A stretch of DNA of 44,358 nucleotides from an uncultured Clostridia bacterium (GCA_947066105.1 CAMSYM010000017.1:1-44358), one strand, 5' to 3'. Counted from the stretch's first letter, positions 1 to 10,973 are shown. The notes: generated from the sequence alone by a model not told the origin. Program-made: numbers and translations.

Positions 1-3000
1 GTGGCGGTAGCGTGCGTGCTGTGCTTGGACGTTTCCAAGCCCGTCGACGTCAACGGCGTCGAGCAGGATATCGCGCAAACTTCGTCAACGTTGTCCAATC
101 CGACAGGGGATTATACTGGCGTTGGCAAGTTGAAAAACGGAGACGTGCTTAATTATTCATATTCGGGCGGTTATTATTCGATCAAACTGCCTAAGGGAAA
201 ATATAAGCTTGAAGTGTGGGGCGCGCAGGGCGGATATTATACCAACAGCACGAGTTCGCTCGGTGGTAAAGGCGGATATACATACGCTACGTATGAGGTC
301 ACGTCTACAAGCGGTCAATATATATATATATATATCGGCGGTCAGGGAAAATCGGGAACGGGTTCCAATAAGACCGGCGGTTATAACGGCGGCGGAACGG
401 TTTATATCGGCAACGGCGGCGGGGCCGGCGGCGGCGCTACGCACATGGCTACGACCAGCGGTCTTTTGAGTGCGCTTAAAAGCAATCAATCGGCAGTTCT
501 CTTAGTCGGCGGCGGCGGCGGCGGATCGACGACCAATGCGCACAGCGGAACATACGGTTTGGGTGGAGCCGGCGGCGGCGGCAACAACAACGGCGGAGCT
601 TCGACCGGCGGCTGGATAGACGGTTCGGGCTATCAAGCGGGCGGCGGTACTCAAACTTCCGGCGGCAGGGGCGGTAAAGGCGCTACTACGTCGTCTTGTT
701 CGTATGTTATAGGTCAAAGCGGCGATTTCGGTAAAGGCGGTGTAAGCTATGGCGCAACCAATAGTACCGGGGGGTACGAAGCCGGCGGCGGCGGCGGCGG
801 CGGCTGGTGGGGCGGCGGCGGCGGCGGCGGCGATAGCAACAGTGCCGGCGCCGACGGACGTACCGGCGGCGGCGGCGGGTCCGGTCATATAAAGACGGGT
901 CTTTCCGGCGGCGGAACGAGCGGGAATTGGTCCGGTAACGGAAAGGCGAGAATAAACGTTATTTCAGTTAACCAAGGACCCGTATCCAAAAATGCAACTA
1001 TACAAAACGCGTCTGCGGCTAATTATTACCGCGGAACGAGTCGCAATTTAAATATTTCCGCAAGCTCTCTTGCAAGCGATAACGACTATGCAAATACTTC
1101 CGGCGCGACAGTAAACAGCGTTTATTTCAGCAACGGTTCGTCGTCTAATTACGATACTTTGCCGGGAACAAATGCGGGATTGTACCTTAATTCCGCATGC
1201 ACTACTTCCGCAAGCGCATATTTGAGTTGGAAGTGGACGAATAATCAAACTCTCACTATCACGGATATTAAAAAATATCCGCGTAACGGCGTCGACGGAT
1301 GTACTTCCAACGGGCGTTTGACTTTGTATACCAAAATGCGAGACAGTTTCGGCACGACTACTACGCGTGGTATTACGACCGTTATGTTTTATTTCGTAGT
1401 CAACGATCGCCCGATTACTGCCGCGTCGGATACGTTCAAACGAATTAATCGTACGGCAAACGGCAAGACTTACGAATATAGATACGGTAATCCTACGCAT
1501 ACCGGCGCCGATGCGGCTAAGTTGGATCATGTCGGTAATGTAAATAATATTTACAACCCTGTTCAGGGTGCAACGCAAAAAACGGTATTTTTGCCTAAGC
1601 CGATAGCTCCGACCGATACTTCGGGATATACTATCTATGCTTCGGATATATTCACCGATGCGGATACCGCATACGATAAGGTCGGGTTTAGGAGCGTTGC
1701 CGTAACGTCGGGTACTACAAACTATTCGAGTTATTATACGGTGACGTATAATGCCGACGGCAATTATGCTTCGGGAGTTGTTCCGTCGATAACCATAAAA
1801 CCGTCGAGCATACGTCCGCCGAGCGCTATTTATGTATGTTTGACTATAACCGCTCAAACGAGCGAAACAGCATCCAAAGTTGCAATAGGTGCGCAGAACA
1901 CGGCTGTCAGGCTTGTTTTCCGCTTGGCTAATACCCGTCCGTATTTTGCATCGTCGTCGGCGATCAATACCGGACTCTCCGAGCCGTACGTCGAACTCGA
2001 TCCCGGTCAATCCAAGACGATTTCATTATCGCAGATGATAAAGGATATCGACGATTCGTCGCTCAGTTCTTATTTTGCGCAAGGCTCTGACGGCGTTAAA
2101 GTACCCGTTAACGAGTATATACAAGTCGATGCATCGAATATCGCAGTGCCGCTTAGAAGCGACGTCGGCAGTAACTATTACGGCAAAACGAGCGTAAACA
2201 CGACGGCAGGCAAGCTTTCGTCGGCGACCGGCGAGGGTACGACCCCGACCGGATTTAAGACGGATGTTATAGCCGCAAACGGTAGTGCGGCGGCATCCAC
2301 GGCGGCGGTGGTTTACAGCTTTGACAATAACAATACTATACGATTTACCGCACGCGCCGCTACTCAATATATGTATGGGCAGAGCGGACGTTTGGGCGAT
2401 TTTTATGTTTTGGTGCGCGTAGTCGATCCCGCCGATGTTTCGGATACGGGTATATGGTATCCGATAGCGATAAAGGTAAGATCGTCCGCGCCGTCGGAAT
2501 TGCCTACGGTCGCAAATTTCGACTTGACGTTTGACGGTTCGTTTACGGCGGGCATAGCCGACACTCCTACGTCGATAGGTCGCGACGCCGTGCAGAACAC
2601 GCCCGAAGGCGTTATACTTACGCCGATAAGCTATATCGACGGCAACGGCGCCGTGCAGGGCATCGGCACTACGAGCTACGAATTCAATACCGAAAACGGT
2701 CACGCGAAGCCGTTTGCCATCGACCCCGATACATTTATGTATTCGGGCAATGGCGTTGCCAAAACGCGAGCGCTCAACGATATTATGATGCTTGACGGCA
2801 CGAGGATCGCCGACGTGGTCAATTTGTACGACACTTCGAGTTTCTTTAAGGTCGAGCTTATAAGCCTGTATGCCAACAGGGAAGTCTTTTCGCGGCTCGG
2901 AATGTCCGCCGCGCAACTGGCGGCGTTCGGAGTGCGGACGTTCTCCGGCGATAACGGCGATGTGGGTTACGAGTTTTACGGACTCAAAGTAACGCCGTTG

Positions 3001-6000
3001 CGTTCCACCGATTCAGAGTATTTCCAATTTGACGTCAAACTCAAAGATTCGCATGACGCTAAGGGGACCGTTCGCATTTGCATAAAGATAGCGAACCGAG
3101 CAGTGCAAGCGCGTCGCGGTAATTATACTGGGCAAACGCCGCCTATCACTACCGCGTACGCGTTGAATCCGTCGGCGTCTGGCGAATACGTCTATAATAG
3201 AAGTATCGGCGCGCTTGCCGTAAATTACGAAATAGAGCGTAACGACGTTGTTCAGATCACTCCGTACGATTTGGCGTACGATCTCGATATGGACAGCGCC
3301 AATGCGATAATGAACGTCAACGGGCTTAATACCAACCCGACCGACGCCGGCTTTTCCGAAGTTGCGGCTTATGTCAACCGTCAATACAACATACCGCATA
3401 CAAGCTCTGTCAACAGTCCTGCTACGTCTGCGACGCCCGTATACGCGCAGCGGCTCACGTTTATAAATACGGATAACTTTATAGCCAATGCAAATCAGTA
3501 TTCGGCGTATATCTCCGCTACGGTGGAAAACTCTTGTATCGTGGGCGGAACGGAATATGCCGTGCCGTGCATAAAGATCGTGGGATTGTCGCGTACGACT
3601 TCGGCGGTAGTACAGTTGCGCTTTACGATAGGCGACGGCAGTTCGAGTATCGACTGTATCGTTACGGTCACAGTAAAAAATGCCGCGCCTATACTCAATA
3701 CCGAAGAAAATCACCCCAAAGAGAATGAAGAAGATTTTCGTGTTTCCGAGCCGTATAATATGTCGGCGGAAATAGGCGGCGAGCTTAACAACGCCTATCA
3801 GTTTACCGCAAGACAGCTCGCTTACGATAAAGACGGCGATATACCGACGTTTATTTCGGGTAGCGCGCGCATTGTCGCAAAGGTGGGCGGAGAGTATTAC
3901 GACATGCTCGATGCGGACTTTAACGGCGTGTCGTCAGTCGACGATGCGGTTTATAAGCTTTCCGACTACGTTCAGACTACGCTCACCAAAAACGGTATGG
4001 GCGACGACGTAGTGTACATCAAAGCTTTGTCGTCTACCGAGCTGTTCCCGGTTCCCGTATATTTGGAGTTCAAAGTGCAAGACGGGTTTAGAGCGCAACC
4101 GCAAACGTCGACGTTGCACTTGCTCATCAACGTACGCAATTCCAAGCCCGTGTTTGTCACAGATAACCTTATGATGACGAACGACAGCGAAGGCGAAGAA
4201 GAATATTCGTGGCAGATAAGCTATGAAAATAAATCGGAAACAAAGATACCGAGATATATTTTCAACAGCAAAGAGCTCAGTGATTCGGGCGTAATAAGCA
4301 CCGCGTCGTCCAATAAAACCTGGTTGTTCGACGATTCCGACGCCGCGCAAAGCGCGATGCTCAATCCGTTGAAATGGGTGAACGACGATGATATCGTAAA
4401 TAACTATACCGAAAATTTGATCGCGAAAGTATCGGGAACGAGAGTCGACGGCAACGCTTTCGGGCTTAATCCCAATGCCGCAGTTATATATACGGCTATT
4501 TATCCGAGCGAGGAAGTTGCCAAGCAATACCTTGCGTTGGAGCTGTTGTTCTTTGAAAAGTATATCGACGGCACGGGCAACGTTGCTTTCCGTGCGCTCG
4601 GCAACGATAACCCTGCGGTCATGACGAGCCGTTATTGGGCGTTGAAGATAGTCGATAATGCCGGTAGCAATGCTACTGCTATATCCGCGAATATAGCAAT
4701 AGCTATAAAAGACGATCATCACGGTAAGCCGGTATATTCGGCGGATAAAACTACTTCGCAAACGGGCGATTCCGCGCTCACGGTATTCAATCTGTTCTAT
4801 TCTTACAAAACGCCCGGTATAACGGCAATGCATACTTATTACCGCACTGACGGCAATGCGGAAGCAAACACGCCCATAGGCGGCGCAGGTGAAAACACCG
4901 TTTACGCTTTGCAGATAAACGGTTTCGATTCCGATCGCAGTTATCAGTTTGACGGTCCCGCGCCGACTACGCAGGAGGCGTTGCAAAAAGCGACATTTAC
5001 AGAGAGATTTAAATATCAATATTTTGCAAAGACCATTACGCGCACGAGTGAAAATGACGAAACGGAAGTAGAAGTAACGTATAAGTACTATCCGGACAGT
5101 CAAAACGCGTTCTATTATGAGCCTATACAGGTCGGCGCAGGCGGTGTGGCCGATACTGTCGTGCCGATGAGTTATATGGCGATGCCCAAAGCGAGCGATG
5201 CGGGTACGGTCGGGGATCGCGTTCACGTAACGTTTGCCAATGCGAATGACGGACCTAAGCTTCAAGGAAGCAATAAATTGCTCGATGACGAATATCTTAA
5301 TTGGGGCGATCCGACAAATCTACAATACGTTTTCGAGAACTTGACCCTTACGGACGTAAACGGCGCGACTTGGTCGGGCGCAACGCTTAACGATAACCCG
5401 TATATCACCATCGGATACGCAAAAGATCCGATGATGCTTAAAACAGCATACGTCAACGATAAACGTTATACGCTCGAAGCTTCGGGCGAATCGCAAACGG
5501 TAGGAAGAAAACGCATCGAGCATAAAAATTCCGACGGTAGCAGTATTTATCATGAGGATAAATACGGGTTTACGTTTGCCAAAAAGACGGGCGGACGGCG
5601 GTCGACGGGCACGCTCAAACTTACGCTCGCGCTTAAAACGTCCGTTTATGCCGCTAACGAATATAAAGAGAGCGCAGTCGAATACGTAGACGTAGAGATC
5701 AATCTTGCCAACTCCAAGCCTACGGTTTCTTATAACGATGTAAGTCTTGTAGGGTATATAGACAATCTCAACGTCAATATGACGACGAGCGACGTCAACG
5801 GCAAAGTGGTGTCGCTCAACGATAAGGCGAATGTCGAAACGGCGGTCGGCGACTATAAGCTTTATTACAGCGATCCCGACAGCACAGATACGATGAAGTT
5901 CTTGTTGTCGTCGGCGACGGGCGAAGATGCGAGCGATATGACGCCTAGCGAACGCGATTATATAACGCAAGTGTCCAATATGAGCCTTTCGCCCACGGCG

Positions 6001-9000
6001 TTTGAAAAGTATTACCGCGTAGCGGAAAGCGACAACAATATAACGATCGACGGTACGCCCGTCACTCTCAACGAGTACAAAGAGCAATACGTTCCCAATC
6101 CGGGATATAATAAATTCTTTGAAATTTCGCCGAGCAACGGCGCGTCGTCTACTATACAGATAATCCCCAAAGCCAAGACGCAACTCAATATCCCGTCGGG
6201 AACGTCTGCTTCCGACCGTAAGGCTATACTCGACGAGTATAATCTGCTCGAAGACGGAAACGGCATATATTATCCGTTCAGAATATTGTTCTACGACGAG
6301 ATCAACGGTTCGCCCATAACCGAAGGCTCGTGGGGCGCGGCGATATTAAAGGTTTATATCGATAACGACCCTATAAAGGTCGACACGTCCGTGGTAACGG
6401 ATAAATACACGGCGGCGGGCGCTTACCGCAATACGCCCAATTACAAATTCAAGCTGTCCAAGGGTACGGACTTCTTTGTCGACGTATCGTCGTTGCTCGT
6501 AGACAACGACATCAAGCTCGACGGAACGTCGTTTGCGGTCGATAACGCAAGCTTCACGCCCGAAGAAAAACTGTTTAACGACTATTTGGTCATGCCCGAT
6601 CCCGACGATCACGTCAAGGTCGCGCCGTCTAACGGAAAGTTGCCGATAGTCGTCGGCGCGCCGGACGCAAGTTCCGGCATGCCCGCTTCGACATTGCGGT
6701 TCAAGGCCAACAACGCGTTCAAGGGTACCGTCGACTTGTTGTACACGTTTGGCGACAGCGTTGCGGACGTTACGGGAACGGGCGGGTCTTCCGTAAAAAT
6801 AATGTTCTCGATAACTTACAACAACGAAAATCCGACGGCTAACGTAGATACCTTCGGCGGTTCGGAATCTATAAACATCGTTATGAAAACGGGCGACAGC
6901 TTTACGTTGTACGCCGCCGATTCCAACTTGTTTGCGGGCGATGCCGACGGCGGATTCAATTCGATAGGTTATGTAAACGGGTATGTGACAGAGCGTGCCG
7001 CCGATTATTTCGACGCATTCCATTTCAAGACCGCGGGAACGTATACCGAAAACTCTATCGGCGCGCTCGGCTCGCTCATCGTGGGCAGCGACGATGCGCC
7101 GAGTACGCTCAGATTCAGCAAATGGGATGCTTTTGCCAATCCCAACGATGCGAGCATGTTCGATATAGCTGTCGGTAAACGCTATCAATGCGAGTTCAGC
7201 AGTAACATGTTGCCCATGAGCGTGACGTTGAAAGCGTTGGGCGTTACCGATACCGTTTATACGCTCACGCTTATCGACGGCGAGCAAACTACGACTACCG
7301 TCAACATCAATATTACGGTGCTTCCGACCGCGCCCACGGCGAGCGACAGTTTGTTGCCGAAGGGCATGACTAAGGTCGAGGGCAGCGATAATACTTATGC
7401 AATATCGCTCGAATACGGCGAGAGCAGAGAGTATACGCTCCGTAGCTTTATGAAGGACGTCGATCTTGACGATATCAGCGGTTTGGAAGTTTATCGCAAC
7501 GTCGACAACTCGCAGTATTCGATCGACAACCCCGTAGGCATATCCGCTATTTCGGTCGAAAGCACCAAGGTGCTTACGCAAAATGCGATATACATCACCG
7601 CAACGGACTTTATTCCTACCGAAGGCGAATATTCGTCGGTGTCGTTCCGCGTTGCCGACGCGCACGGCGCGATATCCGATTTTATCACGATCAACGTGTC
7701 GATAGCGCCTAAGGAAGTGGAAGTTATAGCTACTCAAACCAAAGTACACAAAGCCACGCTTAAAAGCTATGCCGATTACGAAGCGGACGGTCGATCCGTT
7801 TATATCGATCTTGTCGCGCCGGTAGGCGAAGCCGTGCTGTTGTCCGACCGCGACGCGCTTGCGCCTTCCGCTCGTTACGACGTAGAAGTATACGCTTTGG
7901 TCAAGAAAAACGCAGACGGCGTATTTTCGCAGTTGCTCCGTCCGACGGACGCCGGGTTCGTCGCAGACGATTGCAGGCTTGTAACGGTCAGCAGTTCGGG
8001 GATATCGTTCGGTAGCGGAGAGATCGTAGACTATGTCGAGCGATTCTTCACTGTGTCGTTGTCGTCCGACGGAAAGACTTTGGAATTTATACCCAATTCC
8101 GCTACCATAGCGGCGGAAAGCAATAACGCCGCGCTCGGCAATATTCGTTTGTATATCGTTGCCGCAAAGCGTTATATCAACGGCGACAAACAGACTATGA
8201 CGAGCAAACAGGCGTTTGCCGATATATCGGTAGCAAACTCCGCGCTCGTAGCCGTGCCGTCGTCGCCCGTTAACTCCGGCTATCCGATGATCAAGGTCGG
8301 CGAAGACGAAGAGCGTTTGCGCGAGTCGGCGTTCCTTGAATTTACGGGTTCCGCGGGGGATTCGCTCACATGGGATCTGTACAATAATCTCGATCCCGAT
8401 CTCGGCTTGTTCTACGATTACGATCTTATCAATAATCCCGCGATCAAGGTCGATAGACCGGACGGCGCGGGTTCTGTCAACGTCGGCGGATTGGAAACTA
8501 TCAATTTCGTTAAAGCGGAAATAGGCGGTATATCCGAAACGGTGTCCGGCAAAGGCGACGTTATTTCGGTAACGCCGTCGGGCGACGGTAAAAAGCTTAC
8601 CGTCAAGATCAACCGCAAGGTGTTCACGGGTCAACCGCCGAAGGACGGCAATACCAAGTCGTATACAGACGTTAAAGTAGACATATATTGCGCGGATACG
8701 ATAGGTATGCGTTCTGGCATAACCAACACGCAAAATCTCGTTAAGACGACGATCAACGTTCGAGTCGAAAACGACGTTCCAGAGATCAAAGAAGTTACCG
8801 ATCCCGCGCTCATATCCAAGCTCGGATATTCGCTCACTTACAGCGACGTCGAAGGATACGTGCTTGACGCCAAGCTTGAAAAAGGCGATAAGCTCTCGCT
8901 CAATATTCCCGACTTCATCGATGACGCCGATATCGATATGGACGAGTACGTGTTGCTGTATACGGGTAGCGAAAACAGCCTTATCACGAGTAGCGGCGTG

Positions 9001-10848
9001 TTGATGGGTTCTACGTCTCTCGACGGTACAAACGACGGCATAGGCAGAATAAAACAGGGATCGTCTACGTTGTTTACCGTGCGGCTCGTCACGTCCAGTA
9101 ACAGTTATGCCGTTTCCACGCTGAGCAAGATAGAGTTTACGTGTGAATCGGTGGCGCGCGGCGCAATAGGTACATGTCACATACAACTTCGCGACTCAGT
9201 GCAGGGCGCGGTGACTCGAATTTTGACCGTGAATATAACGGTAGATAATATAGCGCCTAAGGTGAAGCCCGATATAAACACAAGCATTACTATGATGGGT
9301 ATCGGGAAAGACGGCACCGAAGAAGATATGTTCGATGCGGCTAAATCGTATTTGATAACCGACTTCGTGACGGATGAAAACGGCGATAGCTATTTGGCGA
9401 CGGATCCCGAAAATGCAGAGAAATTGCCGACGTATGTGTTTGTCGACGCGATACTCGTTTACGACCTTGACGATCCGATAAATAAACCGTACTTATACGG
9501 ACCGAATTTAAAGGTCGTCAATGAAGATACCGGAATCGAGGAATACTCAACTACGACTTTGTGTCGTATAGATTGGGCTGAGACCGACGACAAGCATCAA
9601 ACGTTCCGCATAACCCCGATCGCCGGCGTGTACGGCGTGCAAAAGATAACGCTTACGGTCGTCGACAGCGGATACGAGGACGGCGCAAGCGCGGGCGTCC
9701 AAGACGGCAAGACGTTCGATCTTAACCTTACCATTACCGTAGCCAACCCGTTGGAGGACGTAGCGGAAGTGCTTGACGGCAAGAATATCGCTTACGGCGT
9801 GACGCGCGCGATAACGGTCGAAGAATTGCTCGGCGAAGAGAACGCGCAAGGCTACGAGATCGATTCGATAGTCGAAGACGGTACCAACAATCTCGGCATA
9901 TTCGCGCCCGGTCAGCAGGCGACTTATACGTCCGCCGATGGCAGCGCATCCGAAAACAAGTGGCGCATATACGCGCGTACGGAAGGCGCCGTCAATACCG
10001 TAGTTACGTTCAGAGCGGGCGATGTTACGCGCGTGCGCACATTGCCTATCACGGTCGTTCCCAACCAAAAACCGGTGCTGAAAGGCGATAAAAACATTTA
10101 CGATTATACGGTGAGCATGCTTACCGATAACGTTGCCCGTACTCTCAAAATTTATCCCGAAGATTGGTTCGACGACTTCGACGAAGGCGATATAATGACT
10201 TTTGTGTCGCCGATAGCGTCGTCGCAATCGGTCATGGTCGAAGCGGTGCTTGATTTCGATACCGCGGCGGACGGCGGCAGAGCGTTCATAATGCTCAAAT
10301 TCAACCGTCGCGGCGCGTCCGATATCACGCTCAACGTCAGCGACAAATCGGGCAAACTATACGAGTACACGATCACCGTCAATTGCACGGACGCTCCCGA
10401 ACTGTCTTGGTGGGAGAACATAGTTTCGCTTATCGAGTCCAACTGGATGTGGTTCTGGATAATCGTGGGCGCGTCGTTGTTGTTTATCATACTGTTGATA
10501 ATCATCATCGTGGTGGTCCACAAAAAGCGCAAGATGCGCAGAGAGATAGAAGCGCTTCTCAATGCGGAAACCGAGCTCGAAGAGGAAATGATGCGGTTGA
10601 GCGCAAGCTCCGCACCGTATCAGTCGTTCGGGTTCTTGCCGCCCACCAATCCCGCGGTCAACGATCCCGGTCTGATGATAGGCGGCAGTCCGACCAATCC
10701 CGCGCCCAACAGCTTGCAGCTCAATGCGGGTACGGGCATGGGCACGAAGCCGCAAAACCAGCAGATACCGCCTGCGGGCATGCCCAACGGCGGGCAGGGC
10801 AATGTTCCGCCTGCCGGTAACGACGGGTTCGATCCCGACGACTTTTGA
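1..10848 (+). CDS. Giant glycine-rich, repeat-containing surface protein (5' end probably cut by the window)
   Basis: An open frame of 3615 codons runs from the first base of the window. It has no visible ribosome binding site, and its first residues look like the end of a signal peptide, so the true start is probably upstream. Residues about 65-325 form a glycine-rich domain that opens with a KLEVWGAQGG-type motif, as in bacterial Gly_rich (PF12810-like) domains. From about residue 450 to 3470 there are at least a dozen beta-sandwich units of roughly 150-250 residues. Their boundaries look like VxNxxP, and they carry acidic DxDxD-type stretches (for example YDLDMDS, YDKDGDIP, DDADIDMDEY) that suggest calcium-binding cadherin/Ig-like repeats. 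Residues about 3482-3506 form one membrane helix, followed by a basic stop-transfer segment (HKKRKMRRE) and a Pro/Asn/Gly-rich cytoplasmic tail. There is no LPxTG signal. An adhesive or structural role at the cell surface is inferred; the ligand is unknown. Confidence 0.8.
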   Translation: MAVACVLCLDVSKPVDVNGVEQDIAQTSSTLSNPTGDYTGVGKLKNGDVLNYSYSGGYYSIKLPKGKYKLEVWGAQGGYYTNSTSSLGGKGGYTYATYEVTSTSGQYIYIYIGGQGKSGTGSNKTGGYNGGGTVYIGNGGGAGGGATHMATTSGLLSALKSNQSAVLLVGGGGGGSTTNAHSGTYGLGGAGGGGNNNGGASTGGWIDGSGYQAGGGTQTSGGRGGKGATTSSCSYVIGQSGDFGKGGVSYGATNSTGGYEAGGGGGGGWWGGGGGGGDSNSAGADGRTGGGGGSGHIKTGLSGGGTSGNWSGNGKARINVISVNQGPVSKNATIQNASAANYYRGTSRNLNISASSLASDNDYANTSGATVNSVYFSNGSSSNYDTLPGTNAGLYLNSACTTSASAYLSWKWTNNQTLTITDIKKYPRNGVDGCTSNGRLTLYTKMRDSFGTTTTRGITTVMFYFVVNDRPITAASDTFKRINRTANGKTYEYRYGNPTHTGADAAKLDHVGNVNNIYNPVQGATQKTVFLPKPIAPTDTSGYTIYASDIFTDADTAYDKVGFRSVAVTSGTTNYSSYYTVTYNADGNYASGVVPSITIKPSSIRPPSAIYVCLTITAQTSETASKVAIGAQNTAVRLVFRLANTRPYFASSSAINTGLSEPYVELDPGQSKTISLSQMIKDIDDSSLSSYFAQGSDGVKVPVNEYIQVDASNIAVPLRSDVGSNYYGKTSVNTTAGKLSSATGEGTTPTGFKTDVIAANGSAAASTAAVVYSFDNNNTIRFTARAATQYMYGQSGRLGDFYVLVRVVDPADVSDTGIWYPIAIKVRSSAPSELPTVANFDLTFDGSFTAGIADTPTSIGRDAVQNTPEGVILTPISYIDGNGAVQGIGTTSYEFNTENGHAKPFAIDPDTFMYSGNGVAKTRALNDIMMLDGTRIADVVNLYDTSSFFKVELISLYANREVFSRLGMSAAQLAAFGVRTFSGDNGDVGYEFYGLKVTPLRSTDSEYFQFDVKLKDSHDAKGTVRICIKIANRAVQARRGNYTGQTPPITTAYALNPSASGEYVYNRSIGALAVNYEIERNDVVQITPYDLAYDLDMDSANAIMNVNGLNTNPTDAGFSEVAAYVNRQYNIPHTSSVNSPATSATPVYAQRLTFINTDNFIANANQYSAYISATVENSCIVGGTEYAVPCIKIVGLSRTTSAVVQLRFTIGDGSSSIDCIVTVTVKNAAPILNTEENHPKENEEDFRVSEPYNMSAEIGGELNNAYQFTARQLAYDKDGDIPTFISGSARIVAKVGGEYYDMLDADFNGVSSVDDAVYKLSDYVQTTLTKNGMGDDVVYIKALSSTELFPVPVYLEFKVQDGFRAQPQTSTLHLLINVRNSKPVFVTDNLMMTNDSEGEEEYSWQISYENKSETKIPRYIFNSKELSDSGVISTASSNKTWLFDDSDAAQSAMLNPLKWVNDDDIVNNYTENLIAKVSGTRVDGNAFGLNPNAAVIYTAIYPSEEVAKQYLALELLFFEKYIDGTGNVAFRALGNDNPAVMTSRYWALKIVDNAGSNATAISANIAIAIKDDHHGKPVYSADKTTSQTGDSALTVFNLFYSYKTPGITAMHTYYRTDGNAEANTPIGGAGENTVYALQINGFDSDRSYQFDGPAPTTQEALQKATFTERFKYQYFAKTITRTSENDETEVEVTYKYYPDSQNAFYYEPIQVGAGGVADTVVPMSYMAMPKASDAGTVGDRVHVTFANANDGPKLQGSNKLLDDEYLNWGDPTNLQYVFENLTLTDVNGATWSGATLNDNPYITIGYAKDPMMLKTAYVNDKRYTLEASGESQTVGRKRIEHKNSDGSSIYHEDKYGFTFAKKTGGRRSTGTLKLTLALKTSVYAANEYKESAVEYVDVEINLANSKPTVSYNDVSLVGYIDNLNVNMTTSDVNGKVVSLNDKANVETAVGDYKLYYSDPDSTDTMKFLLSSATGEDASDMTPSERDYITQVSNMSLSPTAFEKYYRVAESDNNITIDGTPVTLNEYKEQYVPNPGYNKFFEISPSNGASSTIQIIPKAKTQLNIPSGTSASDRKAILDEYNLLEDGNGIYYPFRILFYDEINGSPITEGSWGAAILKVYIDNDPIKVDTSVVTDKYTAAGAYRNTPNYKFKLSKGTDFFVDVSSLLVDNDIKLDGTSFAVDNASFTPEEKLFNDYLVMPDPDDHVKVAPSNGKLPIVVGAPDASSGMPASTLRFKANNAFKGTVDLLYTFGDSVADVTGTGGSSVKIMFSITYNNENPTANVDTFGGSESINIVMKTGDSFTLYAADSNLFAGDADGGFNSIGYVNGYVTERAADYFDAFHFKTAGTYTENSIGALGSLIVGSDDAPSTLRFSKWDAFANPNDASMFDIAVGKRYQCEFSSNMLPMSVTLKALGVTDTVYTLTLIDGEQTTTTVNINITVLPTAPTASDSLLPKGMTKVEGSDNTYAISLEYGESREYTLRSFMKDVDLDDISGLEVYRNVDNSQYSIDNPVGISAISVESTKVLTQNAIYITATDFIPTEGEYSSVSFRVADAHGAISDFITINVSIAPKEVEVIATQTKVHKATLKSYADYEADGRSVYIDLVAPVGEAVLLSDRDALAPSARYDVEVYALVKKNADGVFSQLLRPTDAGFVADDCRLVTVSSSGISFGSGEIVDYVERFFTVSLSSDGKTLEFIPNSATIAAESNNAALGNIRLYIVAAKRYINGDKQTMTSKQAFADISVANSALVAVPSSPVNSGYPMIKVGEDEERLRESAFLEFTGSAGDSLTWDLYNNLDPDLGLFYDYDLINNPAIKVDRPDGAGSVNVGGLETINFVKAEIGGISETVSGKGDVISVTPSGDGKKLTVKINRKVFTGQPPKDGNTKSYTDVKVDIYCADTIGMRSGITNTQNLVKTTINVRVENDVPEIKEVTDPALISKLGYSLTYSDVEGYVLDAKLEKGDKLSLNIPDFIDDADIDMDEYVLLYTGSENSLITSSGVLMGSTSLDGTNDGIGRIKQGSSTLFTVRLVTSSNSYAVSTLSKIEFTCESVARGAIGTCHIQLRDSVQGAVTRILTVNITVDNIAPKVKPDINTSITMMGIGKDGTEEDMFDAAKSYLITDFVTDENGDSYLATDPENAEKLPTYVFVDAILVYDLDDPINKPYLYGPNLKVVNEDTGIEEYSTTTLCRIDWAETDDKHQTFRITPIAGVYGVQKITLTVVDSGYEDGASAGVQDGKTFDLNLTITVANPLEDVAEVLDGKNIAYGVTRAITVEELLGEENAQGYEIDSIVEDGTNNLGIFAPGQQATYTSADGSASENKWRIYARTEGAVNTVVTFRAGDVTRVRTLPITVVPNQKPVLKGDKNIYDYTVSMLTDNVARTLKIYPEDWFDDFDEGDIMTFVSPIASSQSVMVEAVLDFDTAADGGRAFIMLKFNRRGASDITLNVSDKSGKLYEYTITVNCTDAPELSWWENIVSLIESNWMWFWIIVGASLLFIILLIIIIVVVHKKRKMRREIEALLNAETELEEEMMRLSASSAPYQSFGFLPPTNPAVNDPGLMIGGSPTNPAPNSLQLNAGTGMGTKPQNQQIPPAGMPNGGQGNVPPAGNDGFDPDDF
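318..335 (+). repeat. (AT)9 dinucleotide tract inside the surface-protein gene
   Basis: Nine uninterrupted AT dinucleotides encode an alternating Tyr-Ile stretch just before the glycine-rich core. The length is not a multiple of three per unit, so slippage by one unit would shift the reading frame of the whole 3.6-kilo-residue protein. GGC-rich triplet arrays nearby (about 508-524, 785-835) would change length in frame. Confidence 0.9.
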
Positions 10849-10864
10849 TCGATGAAATGACCAA

Positions 10865-10906
10865 GCGCAACAAAAACGCCGAGAGATCGGCGTTTTTGTA
10901 TTGCGC
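10865..10906 (+). terminator. Intrinsic terminator after the surface-protein gene
   Basis: A core stem of 11 perfect pairs (AAAAACGCCGA, loop GAGA, TCGGCGTTTTT; 10872-10897) ends in a T-run on the 3' arm. Outer arms GCGCAA and TTGCGC extend the hairpin. It starts 17 nt after the stop codon. The A/T ends would let it work on both strands. Confidence 0.9.
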
Positions 10907-10944
10907 CCGCGCTTATTCTAATTTGACGGCTTTAACGCAAATGC

Positions 10945-10973
10945 TTGACAGCCGAGCAAAAACCGAGTATAAT
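10945..10973 (+). promoter_or_regulatory. SigA-type promoter of the phosphomutase-glutamine synthetase-purF-carAB operon
   Basis: A perfect -35 (TTGACA, 10945-10950) and a perfect -10 (TATAAT, 10968-10973) are separated by 17 nt. Transcription should start near 10980. This is the strongest promoter match in the window and the only clear one before 21285, so it probably drives everything to the end of carB-dapF. Confidence 0.93.

Noticed and set aside
6346-9186. Long antisense open frame of 946 codons within the surface-protein gene
   Set aside because: It mirrors the codon pattern of the sense gene, is Arg/Tyr/His-rich with no recognisable domain, and has no start signals. Similar shadows oppose hydB, hydA, carB and pyrG.
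10357-10820. Overlapping antisense and alternative-frame ORFs at the end of the surface-protein gene
   Set aside because: They are shadows of the Pro/Asn-rich tail and membrane helix, with no independent start signals or family features.
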